Assembly (NCBI GenBank): GCA_023137125.1
Contig: JAGLPW010000192.1
Coordinates: forward strand, 1 to 35,157
DNA from: Candidatus Cloacimonadota bacterium
GTDB lineage: Bacteria > Cloacimonadota > Cloacimonadia > Cloacimonadales > TCS61
Length of the DNA: 35,157 nucleotides
Reading direction: 5' to 3'
Positions 7,301 to 15,642 of the stretch are shown here, one piece after another (the stretch's first letter is position 1; each line of letters opens with the position of its first letter). Made by a program: the position numbers and the translations under genes. The notes beneath the pieces were generated by a model that did not search any database, was not told the origin of the DNA, and saw only the letters and a program-made list of their open reading frames with translations.

Positions 7301-10270
7301 ATGAAGAAAATTGTTATTATATTTATTTTATTATTATTATCTATTAGTATATTTGCTACTCAGCAAAATACTTTTGAACTACAACGTTTGTCTGAAAAAT
7401 TTAAACTTGAATATGAACAGAAAAGAGCGGAAGCATATCAGAAAGCTGCTCAAATGAATTGGCCTACTACATTTACAACCGATGAAGGTTCATTTGCAGA
7501 GTTACAGGTTTTAGATGAATTTGGCATGCCGCAATATTACATAACACATAATGCAAACGCAGCGCAAACAATTTCAACTGACGAAGTATATACCGGTGGA
7601 AGCGCAGGTCTTTCATTAGATGGAACCGGTATAGTAGTTCGAGAATGGGATGGTGGAGGTGTTCGTCTTACACATCAAGAATTTGGTGGAAGAGTAACGC
7701 AGGGTGATAGTCCAAGTGGAACTCATTATCATTCTACACATGTAGCTGGAACTATCATGGCTTCCGGTGTAGTAGCTAGTGCAAAAGGAATGGCATACGC
7801 ATGTAGTTTACGAGCTTTTGATTGGAACAGTGACATTTCAGAAATGGCAACAGAAGCCAGTGCCGGTGCATTAATTTCAAATCACTCTTATGGTTATACT
7901 CGTGGTTGGAGTTATGATCCGGGACCACCTAGTTGGTGGTATTGGTATGGTAGTGTTTCTGTAAGTACTACTGAAGATTATTTATTTGGTTTTTATGATA
8001 GCAACTCACAACAACATGATCAGATAGCATATAATGCACCGGATTACCTTATTGTTAAGTCAGCTGGAAATGATCGAAATGATTCACATACAGGTATCCA
8101 TAAATATTGGAATGGTTCCAGTTGGGTTAATTCATCAGCTCCTAGAGATCCAGATGGGCAATACGACTGTATCGGCACAGTTGGTGTTGCAAAAAATATT
8201 CTCACAGTAGGAGCGGTTAATGATATTATTGGTGGCTATTCTCAACCAAGTGATGTGACTATGAGTTCTTTTAGCTCTTGGGGACCTGCAGATGATGGCA
8301 GGATTAAACCTGATATTTCTGCAAATGGTGTGAGCTTATATTCTACCGATGATGATTCTGATACAGATTATACTTCACTTTCCGGTACATCGATGGCAAC
8401 ACCTTCAGTCACAGGTTCTCTTGCCTTATTGCAAGAATATTACATTTCCCAGCACGCTAGTAATGCTAACATGCTTGCAGCAACATTAAAAGGACTTGTA
8501 ATCCACACTGCTGACGAAGCCGGAAGTAATAACGGACCCGATTATGAATTTGGCTGGGGTTTGATGAACACTGAATCTGCTACAAACGTGATCTCGGATA
8601 ACGGTACTACAGATTATATTCTTGAAACTTCTCTTTCAAATGGCGGAAGTTATACTTTAAATTTAAATTCTGATGGTACTACTCCATTAGTTGCTACAAT
8701 TTGTTGGACGGATCCAGCTCATGCAGCTCTAACTCCTGCACTTAATCCAACTACTAAATTGCTTGTTAATGACTTAGATTTAAGAATTACAAAAACCGGT
8801 TCAACTTATTATCCCTGGAAACTTGATGTAGCAAATCCATCCAATGCTGCTACCAATAGTGGTGATAACGACACAGATAATATTGAGAAAGTTGAAATTT
8901 CTAATCCTAGTTCAGATGAATATACAATAACTGTTTCTCATAAGGGAACGTTAAGCTCATCACAAAATTATTCTCTTATAATATCAGGAATTGACTCTAG
9001 TGTTTTAGTCTCTACACCAACTTTCAGTCCTGCCGGTGGGACCTATTCATCAACTCAAAGTGTGACAATTAGTTGTGCTACTTCTGGATCTACGATATAT
9101 TATACAACTGATGGAACGAATCCTACTACTTCATCTAATCTTTACAGCACACCGGTTAGTGTTTCTTCATCTGTAACTTTGAAAGTAAAAGCTTTTCATT
9201 TACTCTGGAGTGATAGTTCAATAGCTTCTGCTACATATGTGTTGAATCAAAGCAGTGGTTCAGGAGACAACTCGGGTGATACTTCTGGTCCTGCTTTAAT
9301 AGATATGCCATTAACAAATATTGATGGTAATTCAGTAAATCCTGATGTTTCAATTGATCCTTTTGGAGATTTGGGTATTACTGTAAATGTTACTGTAACA
9401 GATGAAGTGCAGGGCTCAGTTCCAGTTGCAAATCCTGATAATGTAATAATCTCGTATGATGTAAATATCACAGGTTCAGTAACTGGCGTGAATCTTGTTT
9501 TTGATCTAGAATTTACTGGACTTTCTAGTTTAGACCAAATCCATTGGTTAAATGGAACCAACTGGGAAGTTCCAAATAATGTTAGCTGGAGTACACCAGA
9601 TCATGTAACTTTTGATCTAACCTTATCAGCAGGAAGAGATGGTTCGACCGAGATCATACTCTCTGGCGACAATCCTCTTCCTGTAACTCTTTCATCTTTC
9701 ACGGCTGCATATATTAATGGTTCACCAATTATTAATTGGGTTACGCAATCTGAAACCGATAATATTGGCTGGAATATATATCGTTCCAATTCATATAATT
9801 TTGGACAGGCTTTCATCCTCAATCTTGAGACTATCCCCGGTAACGGAACAACAAGCCAACCTTCATTCTATTCCTATACAGATGAATATGAAGTATTCGA
9901 GAGTTTTACCTACTGGTACTGGTTGGAAAGTATTAGTGGATCCGGTGAAACTGAAAGTTATGGTCCGGTTTCTTTAACTATTCCGTCCGAGGGGAATGAT
10001 ATTCCTGAAATACCACTTGCAACTGAACTGCGTCAGAACTTTCCAAATCCATTTAATCCCAACACACTCATCTCATTTGATATAAAAGAGAATGAAACAG
10101 GAGTTCTCTCGATTTACAATATTATGGGACAGCTTATTGTAACAGAGGAATTTGAAACAGGCAGACATCAGTATGCCTGGGATGCTCGTAATCATGCTTC
10201 AGGGGTGTATCTTTATAAATTGAAAACCAAGTATTATTCAAAGATCATGAAAATGCTGCTGGTGAAATAG
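7301..10270 (+). CDS. Secreted subtilisin-like (S8) serine protease with T9SS sorting tail
   Basis: Signal peptide MKKIVIIFILLLLSISIFA is followed by a peptidase S8 domain with all three catalytic segments: Asp117 (VVREWDGGGVR), His147 (HYHSTHVAGTI) and Ser364 (LSGTSMATPSVTGS). A beta-sandwich P-domain-like region comes next (about 440-565). At about 570-650 is a chitobiase/hexosaminidase C-terminal-like module (FSPAGGTYSSTQSVTIS...IYYTTDGTNPTTSS). More beta domains lead to the FlgD-like T9SS tail (LRQNFPNPFNPNTLISF...ASGVYLYKLKTK...MLLVK). Expected to be a surface or secreted protease for extracellular protein degradation. RBS gagagg; own promoter upstream and a terminator downstream, so monocistronic. 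Confidence 0.95.
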   Translation: MKKIVIIFILLLLSISIFATQQNTFELQRLSEKFKLEYEQKRAEAYQKAAQMNWPTTFTTDEGSFAELQVLDEFGMPQYYITHNANAAQTISTDEVYTGGSAGLSLDGTGIVVREWDGGGVRLTHQEFGGRVTQGDSPSGTHYHSTHVAGTIMASGVVASAKGMAYACSLRAFDWNSDISEMATEASAGALISNHSYGYTRGWSYDPGPPSWWYWYGSVSVSTTEDYLFGFYDSNSQQHDQIAYNAPDYLIVKSAGNDRNDSHTGIHKYWNGSSWVNSSAPRDPDGQYDCIGTVGVAKNILTVGAVNDIIGGYSQPSDVTMSSFSSWGPADDGRIKPDISANGVSLYSTDDDSDTDYTSLSGTSMATPSVTGSLALLQEYYISQHASNANMLAATLKGLVIHTADEAGSNNGPDYEFGWGLMNTESATNVISDNGTTDYILETSLSNGGSYTLNLNSDGTTPLVATICWTDPAHAALTPALNPTTKLLVNDLDLRITKTGSTYYPWKLDVANPSNAATNSGDNDTDNIEKVEISNPSSDEYTITVSHKGTLSSSQNYSLIISGIDSSVLVSTPTFSPAGGTYSSTQSVTISCATSGSTIYYTTDGTNPTTSSNLYSTPVSVSSSVTLKVKAFHLLWSDSSIASATYVLNQSSGSGDNSGDTSGPALIDMPLTNIDGNSVNPDVSIDPFGDLGITVNVTVTDEVQGSVPVANPDNVIISYDVNITGSVTGVNLVFDLEFTGLSSLDQIHWLNGTNWEVPNNVSWSTPDHVTFDLTLSAGRDGSTEIILSGDNPLPVTLSSFTAAYINGSPIINWVTQSETDNIGWNIYRSNSYNFGQAFILNLETIPGNGTTSQPSFYSYTDEYEVFESFTYWYWLESISGSGETESYGPVSLTIPSEGNDIPEIPLATELRQNFPNPFNPNTLISFDIKENETGVLSIYNIMGQLIVTEEFETGRHQYAWDARNHASGVYLYKLKTKYYSKIMKMLLVK

Positions 10271-10292
10271 ATTAGAAATTTCATATAAAAAT

Positions 10293-10322
10293 AAAAGCCT
10301 TCCGAAATCGGAAGGCTTTTTC
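10293..10322. terminator. Bidirectional intrinsic terminator
   Basis: Stem gccttccga / tcggaaggc (10297-10305/10308-10316) has a 2-nt apparent loop (in practice the closing pairs open) and is flanked by A4 and T5. It lies between the convergent subtilase and kdsB genes. Confidence 0.9.
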
Positions 10323-10334
10323 AATAGAATAATA

Positions 10335-11048
10335 CTATTTTATTAACATTTTCTCTGCTTTTTCCAAATCCTGTGGAGTATCGATTCCAATCCCTCTGTA
10401 AGAAGTGAGAACCATTTTAATTTTATATCCGTTCTCAAGAAGCCTTAACTGTTCAAGTTTTTCAATTTTTTCCAATTTACTTTCGGGTAATTCAACAAAT
10501 TCAAATAGAGTTTTTCTCCTGAAAGCATAAACACCAATATGTTTTAAAAAACCAGCCTTTGGTGATCGAATTGCTGAACGAGAAAAATTAAGAGCATTAT
10601 CATTTTCATCACAAACAACTTTCACCACATTTGGATCTTCAATATCTTTTGTTATCTCATGCATTAATGATGCGACCATAACTTCAGGATCCTTAAAAGC
10701 ATCGATCAATTTTCTTAAGGGTTTTTCAGAAATAAATGGTTCATCACCCTGGACGTTGATTATAACATCAGCATCTTTGCAAGAAGACATCTTGTTACAA
10801 ACCTCTGCTACTCGATCTGTACCGCTTTTATGTTTCTTGCTGGTTAAGGTTACTTTTCCTCCAAATCCATCAACTGCTTCGAAGATGCGCTGATCATCTG
10901 TTCCTACGATAACTTCAGCAAATAATCCACTTTTTTGCGCCTGCTCATAAACATGCTGAATAATGTATTTATTTCCTAATTTTGCCAAAGGCTTTCCAGG
11001 AAAACGCGTAGAATCAAATCTAGCTGGAATTATTGCAATTACTTTCAT
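10335..11048 (-). CDS. kdsB: 3-deoxy-manno-octulosonate cytidylyltransferase
   Basis: KdsB activates Kdo with CTP to CMP-Kdo for lipopolysaccharide inner-core synthesis in the cytoplasm. The canonical N-terminus is present (MKVIAIIPARFDSTRFPGKPLAKLGNKYIIQHVYEQA), as are GTDDQRIFEAV, SGTDRVAE, the metal/nucleotide motif NVQGDEPF and HIGVYAFRR. The ORF track starts 12 codons upstream (11084), but the family's universal start is the ATG at 11048, giving 238 aa, the usual length. Its upstream RBS (taggta) is modest. It lies downstream of a lipoprotein gene on the same strand, separated by about 200 nt containing a repeat-like element. Its presence shows the organism makes Kdo-containing LPS. Confidence 0.95.
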   Translation of the reverse strand: MKVIAIIPARFDSTRFPGKPLAKLGNKYIIQHVYEQAQKSGLFAEVIVGTDDQRIFEAVDGFGGKVTLTSKKHKSGTDRVAEVCNKMSSCKDADVIINVQGDEPFISEKPLRKLIDAFKDPEVMVASLMHEITKDIEDPNVVKVVCDENDNALNFSRSAIRSPKAGFLKHIGVYAFRRKTLFEFVELPESKLEKIEKLEQLRLLENGYKIKMVLTSYRGIGIDTPQDLEKAEKMLIK

Positions 11049-11082
11049 TTTATTACCTATTATTTTCTCTATTCTTCGATAC

Positions 11083-11235
11083 ATCCGGCAGTAGTTGGAT
11101 ACTCAGGATGATAGTTTTTTTCATCTCAATTCTTACGCCGGATCCTTAAGCGAAGCGTTTATTTTGCTTCCTGCTTTTCTACGTTTCCCTTTTAGGAACA
11201 AAGTTCCGTATAAAAGGGAACTGCAAGGGATTCAT
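11083..11235. repeat. Intergenic palindromic, repeat-like element
   Basis: The sequence differs in texture from the flanks. It contains a 7-bp inverted pair ATCCGGC/GCCGGAT (11083-11089/11137-11143). It also has a long hairpin TTCCCTTTTAGGAAC...GTTCC-gta-TAAAAGGGAA (11185-11199/11203-11220, one 3-nt bulge) and motifs such as ctcaggatga and cgaagcg. Read on the minus strand, 'atcctgagtatcc...gtatcgaagaat' resembles the dispersed intergenic repeats common in FCB-group genomes. No credible ORF lies within it. Only one copy is in the window, so repeat status is an inference. Confidence 0.45.
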
Positions 11236-11250
11236 CTTCAATTGCTGTCA

Positions 11251-12030
11251 TTATTTTATAATTTCCATTTCATGATAAACTTTAAATACTCTTAAATTAT
11301 CTTTCAGCTCAGTCGTAATGTAGCTAGCTTTTAGCTTCATCCTAGAAAGCTTCTCCGAGGTTTCTAAAGCAATTCTTTTTTCTGTGATCTCATCTGTATT
11401 TATTATTGCCGATTGAACCTCTTTCTCAAGATATTTTGCAATATTATATCTTGCTTCAACCGCTGCATTCGTCCAGGCAAGAACTAATGACGATGAACTC
11501 TCAGTCTCATAACAATTTATGGTATTATCAGAAATTTCCAATTTATCTTTCTCAAAGTACTTCGGCATCCTCAGTATGTTTGCTCTTATAAAAGAAGCAT
11601 CTATTTCCCTATTAACGGCAGAGAATAGACCGAAATAATAACCAAGTGCTTCTATGGAATGCACAAGCTCAAGTGAATTATAAATTTGCTCTGTCTTTTG
11701 TGGTGAAGCACTTACATTTAGTTTAAATTCTACAACATTCGATTTGAGAGTGTTATCGCTGGAAATAGCTGCATATTTTTCAATCGTGTAGGATGCATGA
11801 TTTCTGCTTTCCATTACAGCTGCCATTTGTTTTGCCGCTTCCTGCATTTCATCAGAATTCATACTTTTCAAAGAGATTCCAACTACAAAATTATCTGGTG
11901 TATTATAAACCCATTTTGGCAAGGGTGGTATCTCAAGTTTATCCTGCGTTTTCTGTCGATAGATCTCATTATGTGTTGCACAGCCACCTATTATTAATAA
12001 TGATAAGATCAGAATTATTACATTTTTCAT
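11251..12030 (-). CDS. LPP20-like lipoprotein
   Basis: The 259-aa product has a lipoprotein signal peptide with lipobox (MKNVIILILSLLIIGGCATH, Cys17). Then comes a proline-rich short segment (LEIPPLPKWVYNTPDNFVVGIS) and a domain reminiscent of LPP20/LPP20-like lipoproteins: PxWV...GxS, a helix with repeated Ala (EAAKQMAAVMESR), and a later helix AAVEARYNIAKYLEKEVQS. Function unknown; expected at the inner leaflet of the outer membrane or in the periplasm. Its ATG overlaps the stop of mnmG (ATGA arrangement), so it is translated by coupling from the mnmG transcript. Family assignment is moderate; lipidation is well supported. Confidence 0.75.
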   Translation of the reverse strand: MKNVIILILSLLIIGGCATHNEIYRQKTQDKLEIPPLPKWVYNTPDNFVVGISLKSMNSDEMQEAAKQMAAVMESRNHASYTIEKYAAISSDNTLKSNVVEFKLNVSASPQKTEQIYNSLELVHSIEALGYYFGLFSAVNREIDASFIRANILRMPKYFEKDKLEISDNTINCYETESSSSLVLAWTNAAVEARYNIAKYLEKEVQSAIINTDEITEKRIALETSEKLSRMKLKASYITTELKDNLRVFKVYHEMEIIK

Positions 12031-13874
12031 TTTTTACTCTTCTTTTTTTTATTTTTCTTTAAGTAAACAAGAAGTGAAGTTACGTCAATATGATTTACTC
12101 CCGGGATCCTGGATGCCTGCCCCAAAGAAGTTGGTTTAATTTTATTCAGTTTTTCTCTCGCTTCATAAGCAATCGACTCGATCTTCATATAATCAACATC
12201 TGTTGGAATTGATGAATGCTCCATTTTTTCGAATTTTTCTATCTCTGCCATTTGTCGTTTGATATATCCTTCATATTTGATATTTAAAGAAAGTCTGTTT
12301 TGAATATCTTCAGAAACATCTTCGGGGATTTTATACCCGAATTTTGTGAGATCTTTAAATGTAATTTCCGGTCGCTTTAGAATTTTCTCAAATTTCATTG
12401 GTTCTTTAAGTTTTGGATGTTTACCAGATGCAGTTGCTTTTAAATATTCCATTTCTCGATTGAATATTTTTTTCATCGTTAAAAATTTCTGCCAGCGTAT
12501 ATCACTTACCAAACCTAATTTATAACCGATCGGCATTAATCTTTCATCTGCATTATCCTGACGTAAGAACAGCCTGTATTCAGCGCGGGAAGTAAAAAGT
12601 CGATATGGCTCATTTGTTCCTTTTGTGACCAGATCATCTAAAAGAACACCTAAATATGATTGCGATCTATCAAATATCAATGGGTCTTTTTTATCAAGAG
12701 CGAGAACAGCATTTATTCCTGCAGCAAGCCCTTGAGCTCCTGCTTCTTCATAACCGGAAGTTCCATTGATCTGTCCTGCCAGATATAATCCCGATATTAC
12801 TTTTGTTTCCATGGTTGCTTTTATCTCATCTGGGATCACATAATCATATTCAATAGCATAACCATAACGAATTATGGAAGCTTTGTGCAAACCCGGGATA
12901 GAATGGATCATCTTCTTTTGAATTTCCGGTGGAAGACTATTGGAAGTACCATTTACATAAGCTTCAAATGTATCTGCGCCTTCCGGTTCTATAAAAACAT
13001 GATGCCTGTCTTTTCCGGAAAATTTGACTACTTTATCTTCAATAGATGGACAATATCTTGGTCCTATTCCACTTATATATCCGCCATAAAGCGAAGATTT
13101 CTTAAGATTAGATTCAATTATTCTATGAGTCTCAGGATTAGTGAAAGTAAGATAGCAACTCACATCATTTCGCAAAGTGATATCTCTGTAGTATGAGAAT
13201 CCTTGCGGGTTTTCATCTCCTGGTTGTTCTTCAACCTGATTCATATTCACAGTTCTCAAATCGATTCTAGGTGGAGTACCTGTTTTGAATCTCGCCAGTT
13301 TCAATCCTATATTTGTAAGTGAATCTGATAATTTATTTGAAGCAGGTTCGCCTGCTCTGCCGGCACTAATATTAACGTTACCAATATGAACAAGCCCTTT
13401 TAAAAATGTGCCGTTCGCTAAAATTACTTTTTGGGCAAAATATTCTTCTCCCAGGTTGGAACGTACTCCTTTCACTGTTTTGCTTTCTTTATCCAAGATT
13501 ATCTCATCGATCATTGATTCAACAATATCAAGATTATCCTGGTTTTCTAAGGCATGGTGCATAACGTGTGAGTATTGCATCCGGTCATTCTGTGATCTTG
13601 GTGCCCAAACTGCCGGTCCTTTTTTTCTGTTCAGCATACGGAACTGGATACCGGTAATATCTGCAGCTCTGGCAAGTTCTCCACCCAGTGCATCGATCTC
13701 TCTGGCAAGGTGTCCTTTTGCAGGTCCTCCTACCGAAGGATTGCAACTCATACGTCCGATAGTCTCTATTTTTATCACAAAGATAAGAGTACGTGCACCC
13801 ATTCTGGCGGCAGCAAGTGCCGCTTCTATTCCCGCATGCCCGGCACCAACAACAATTACATCAAATTTATTCAT
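12027..13874 (-). CDS. mnmG: tRNA uridine-5-carboxymethylaminomethyl modification enzyme MnmG (GidA)
   Basis: With MnmE, this FAD enzyme installs the (carboxymethyl)aminomethyl group at U34 of several tRNAs. The 615-aa protein carries the FAD-binding N-terminus VIVVGAGHAGIEAALAAARMG. Family signatures include MSCNPSVGGPAKGHLAREIDALGG, LNRKKGPAVWAPRSQNDR, RFKTGTPPRID, GPRYCPSIEDK and YEEAGAQGLAAGINA. It also has the C-terminal helical domain with FTSRAEYRLFLRQDNAD and a Lys-rich tail. Length matches the family. RBS taggaaatt precedes the ATG. It is first in a minus-strand unit with the overlapping lipoprotein gene. mnmE is not in the window. Confidence 0.98.
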   Translation of the reverse strand: MNKFDVIVVGAGHAGIEAALAAARMGARTLIFVIKIETIGRMSCNPSVGGPAKGHLAREIDALGGELARAADITGIQFRMLNRKKGPAVWAPRSQNDRMQYSHVMHHALENQDNLDIVESMIDEIILDKESKTVKGVRSNLGEEYFAQKVILANGTFLKGLVHIGNVNISAGRAGEPASNKLSDSLTNIGLKLARFKTGTPPRIDLRTVNMNQVEEQPGDENPQGFSYYRDITLRNDVSCYLTFTNPETHRIIESNLKKSSLYGGYISGIGPRYCPSIEDKVVKFSGKDRHHVFIEPEGADTFEAYVNGTSNSLPPEIQKKMIHSIPGLHKASIIRYGYAIEYDYVIPDEIKATMETKVISGLYLAGQINGTSGYEEAGAQGLAAGINAVLALDKKDPLIFDRSQSYLGVLLDDLVTKGTNEPYRLFTSRAEYRLFLRQDNADERLMPIGYKLGLVSDIRWQKFLTMKKIFNREMEYLKATASGKHPKLKEPMKFEKILKRPEITFKDLTKFGYKIPEDVSEDIQNRLSLNIKYEGYIKRQMAEIEKFEKMEHSSIPTDVDYMKIESIAYEAREKLNKIKPTSLGQASRIPGVNHIDVTSLLVYLKKNKKKKSKK

Positions 13875-14115
13875 AATTTCCTAAAGCGGTTCAATTGGCT
13901 GAACCGGATATTAATTCTATTTCTATTAATTTCCAAATGTTGATAATGCTCTTAAGTGTCAAGATAGTTCAAGTTTAGTGCTTTTTTTGATTTGACAAGG
14001 AAACCATAGTTTAAAGTTTAGAAAGTTGATGCTTTATAAGAAGAAAGTATGAATAGAAATTGGTTTAAAGAATGATAATCGATTTAATGAAAAATAATTA
14101 GGAGTTATTTTATAA
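13875..14115. promoter_or_regulatory. Divergent intergenic region with TTGACA elements and an mnmG leader hairpin
   Basis: This 241-bp gap separates mnmG (minus) from proS (plus). It holds a TTGACA on the plus strand at 13992-13997 and another on the minus strand around 13959-13964, each a good -35. Neither has a clear -10 at 17 nt, so exact promoters are uncertain. A perfect 7-bp hairpin CGGTTCA-attggc-TGAACCG (13887-13906) lies in the mnmG leader, near its ribosome binding site. No gene is seen. Confidence 0.35.
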
Positions 14116-15642
14116 ATGGCTAAGCAAAGAAAAACAGCGATAAATCCAAGAAGAGATGAAGATTATCCAGGCTGGTATCAGGAAGTTGTTAAAGCTGCTG
14201 ATATGGCAGAAAGCAGCGATGTTCGCGGATGTATGGTTATCAAGCCATGGGGTTATGCAATTTGGGAAAATATTCAAAAGAACTTAGATATAATGTTCAA
14301 AGATACGGGACACGTAAATGCATATTTTCCACTTTTTATTCCAAAAAGTTTTTTTGAAAAAGAAGCCGAACATGTAGAAGGCTTTGCTAAAGAATGTGCA
14401 GTTGTTACACATACTAGATTGGAAGATGACGGAAAAGGTGGATTGAAACCTGCTGGGAAATTAACGGAAGAACTTATTGTACGTCCTACCAGTGAAACCA
14501 TTATTGGAGCTTCTTTCAGTAAATGGATAAATTCTTATCGAGATTTGCCTTTGCTTATAAATCAATGGGCAAATGTTGTTAGATGGGAAATGCGAACTCG
14601 ATTATTTCTGCGCACAACTGAATTTTTGTGGCAAGAAGGACACACAGCTCATGAGACCAAGAAAGATGCATTTGAAGAAACTTTTAAAATGTTAAACGTA
14701 TATGCTGATTTCGCAGAGAAATTTCTTGCTATGCCGGTTATTATGGGTGAAAAAACCGAATCCGAAAGATTCCCCGGCGCTTTAAGTACTTATTCTATTG
14801 AAGCAATGATGCAGGATAAAAAAGCTCTTCAGTCAGGTACATCCCACTTCTTAGGATTAAATTTTGCGAAAGCTTCCAATATAAAATTCCAAAATAAAGA
14901 TGGTAAAGAAGAATACGCATGGACTACATCCTGGGGAGTTTCTACAAGGCTTATTGGTGCACTTATTATGGCACACAGTGATGATGATGGTTTAGTGCTC
15001 CCACCAAAAATAGCACCTTCACATCTTGTGATGGTTCCAATTTATAGAACCGATGAAGAGCGTGCAAAAGTTATGACTTTTATTGATGAACTTATCTCAA
15101 AATTAAAGAAATTGAGATACAATGAAGAGAAAATTCGATACCAAATTGATGACCGCGATATGCGTGGTGGAGAAAAACTTTGGGATTGGATAAAAAAAGG
15201 TGTCCCTGTAAGGCTTGAGATCGGACCTCGTGATATTGAGAATAATTCCGTTTTCATGGGAAGAAGAGATAAGGACGCAAAAGATAAAACAGGAATGAAG
15301 GTAGATGATTTTGTGAACAACCTAACGAATATTCTTGATGAAATTCAGCAGAATATCTATGATAAAGCTCTGAGTTTCCGTAATGAGAATACAATAAACA
15401 TTAATGATAAAGATAAATTTTATAAATTCTTTACACCAAAAGATAAGAACAATCCTGAGATCCATGGTGGATTTGCTATGAGCCATTGGTGTGGAAATTC
15501 TGAGTGCGAAGAGAAAATCAAAGATGATTTGAAAGTAACGATCCGCTGCATTCCCATTAATAATAAACAGGAAGAAACAGGAAAATGTATTTACTGCGGG
15601 AAAGAAAGTAAAAAACGCGTGGTTTTCGCGAAGGCATATTAA
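14116..15642 (+). CDS. proS: Prolyl-tRNA synthetase, archaeal/eukaryal-type
   Basis: Charges tRNA-Pro with proline in the cytoplasm. The 508-aa protein has the class II catalytic core: motif 1 region near GCMVIKPWGYAIWENIQ, LIVRPTSETIIGASFSKWI, and motif 2 RWEMRTRLFLRTTEFLWQEGHTAHET. Motif 3 region (STRLIGALIMAHSDDDGLVLPPKIAP) leads into the anticodon-binding domain. The C-terminal domain has Cys pairs (WCGNSEC, CIYCGK) and ends in Tyr, as in type 3 (archaeal/eukaryal) ProRS. The bacterial-type editing insertion between motifs 2 and 3 is absent. RBS ggagtt lies 12 nt before the ATG. Its stop overlaps the next start by one base (TAATG), coupling the two genes. Confidence 0.97.
   Translation: MAKQRKTAINPRRDEDYPGWYQEVVKAADMAESSDVRGCMVIKPWGYAIWENIQKNLDIMFKDTGHVNAYFPLFIPKSFFEKEAEHVEGFAKECAVVTHTRLEDDGKGGLKPAGKLTEELIVRPTSETIIGASFSKWINSYRDLPLLINQWANVVRWEMRTRLFLRTTEFLWQEGHTAHETKKDAFEETFKMLNVYADFAEKFLAMPVIMGEKTESERFPGALSTYSIEAMMQDKKALQSGTSHFLGLNFAKASNIKFQNKDGKEEYAWTTSWGVSTRLIGALIMAHSDDDGLVLPPKIAPSHLVMVPIYRTDEERAKVMTFIDELISKLKKLRYNEEKIRYQIDDRDMRGGEKLWDWIKKGVPVRLEIGPRDIENNSVFMGRRDKDAKDKTGMKVDDFVNNLTNILDEIQQNIYDKALSFRNENTININDKDKFYKFFTPKDKNNPEIHGGFAMSHWCGNSECEEKIKDDLKVTIRCIPINNKQEETGKCIYCGKESKKRVVFAKAY

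Noticed and set aside
11095-11295. 66-aa plus-strand ORF across the kdsB-lipoprotein gap
   Set aside because: Runs through the palindromic element and into the antisense of the lipoprotein gene; no ribosome binding site and no family.
13408-13884. 158-aa plus-strand ORF opposite mnmG
   Set aside because: Lies wholly antisense to the well-conserved mnmG coding sequence; its protein is low-complexity Ser/Ile/Pro-rich shadow sequence with no recognisable domain.
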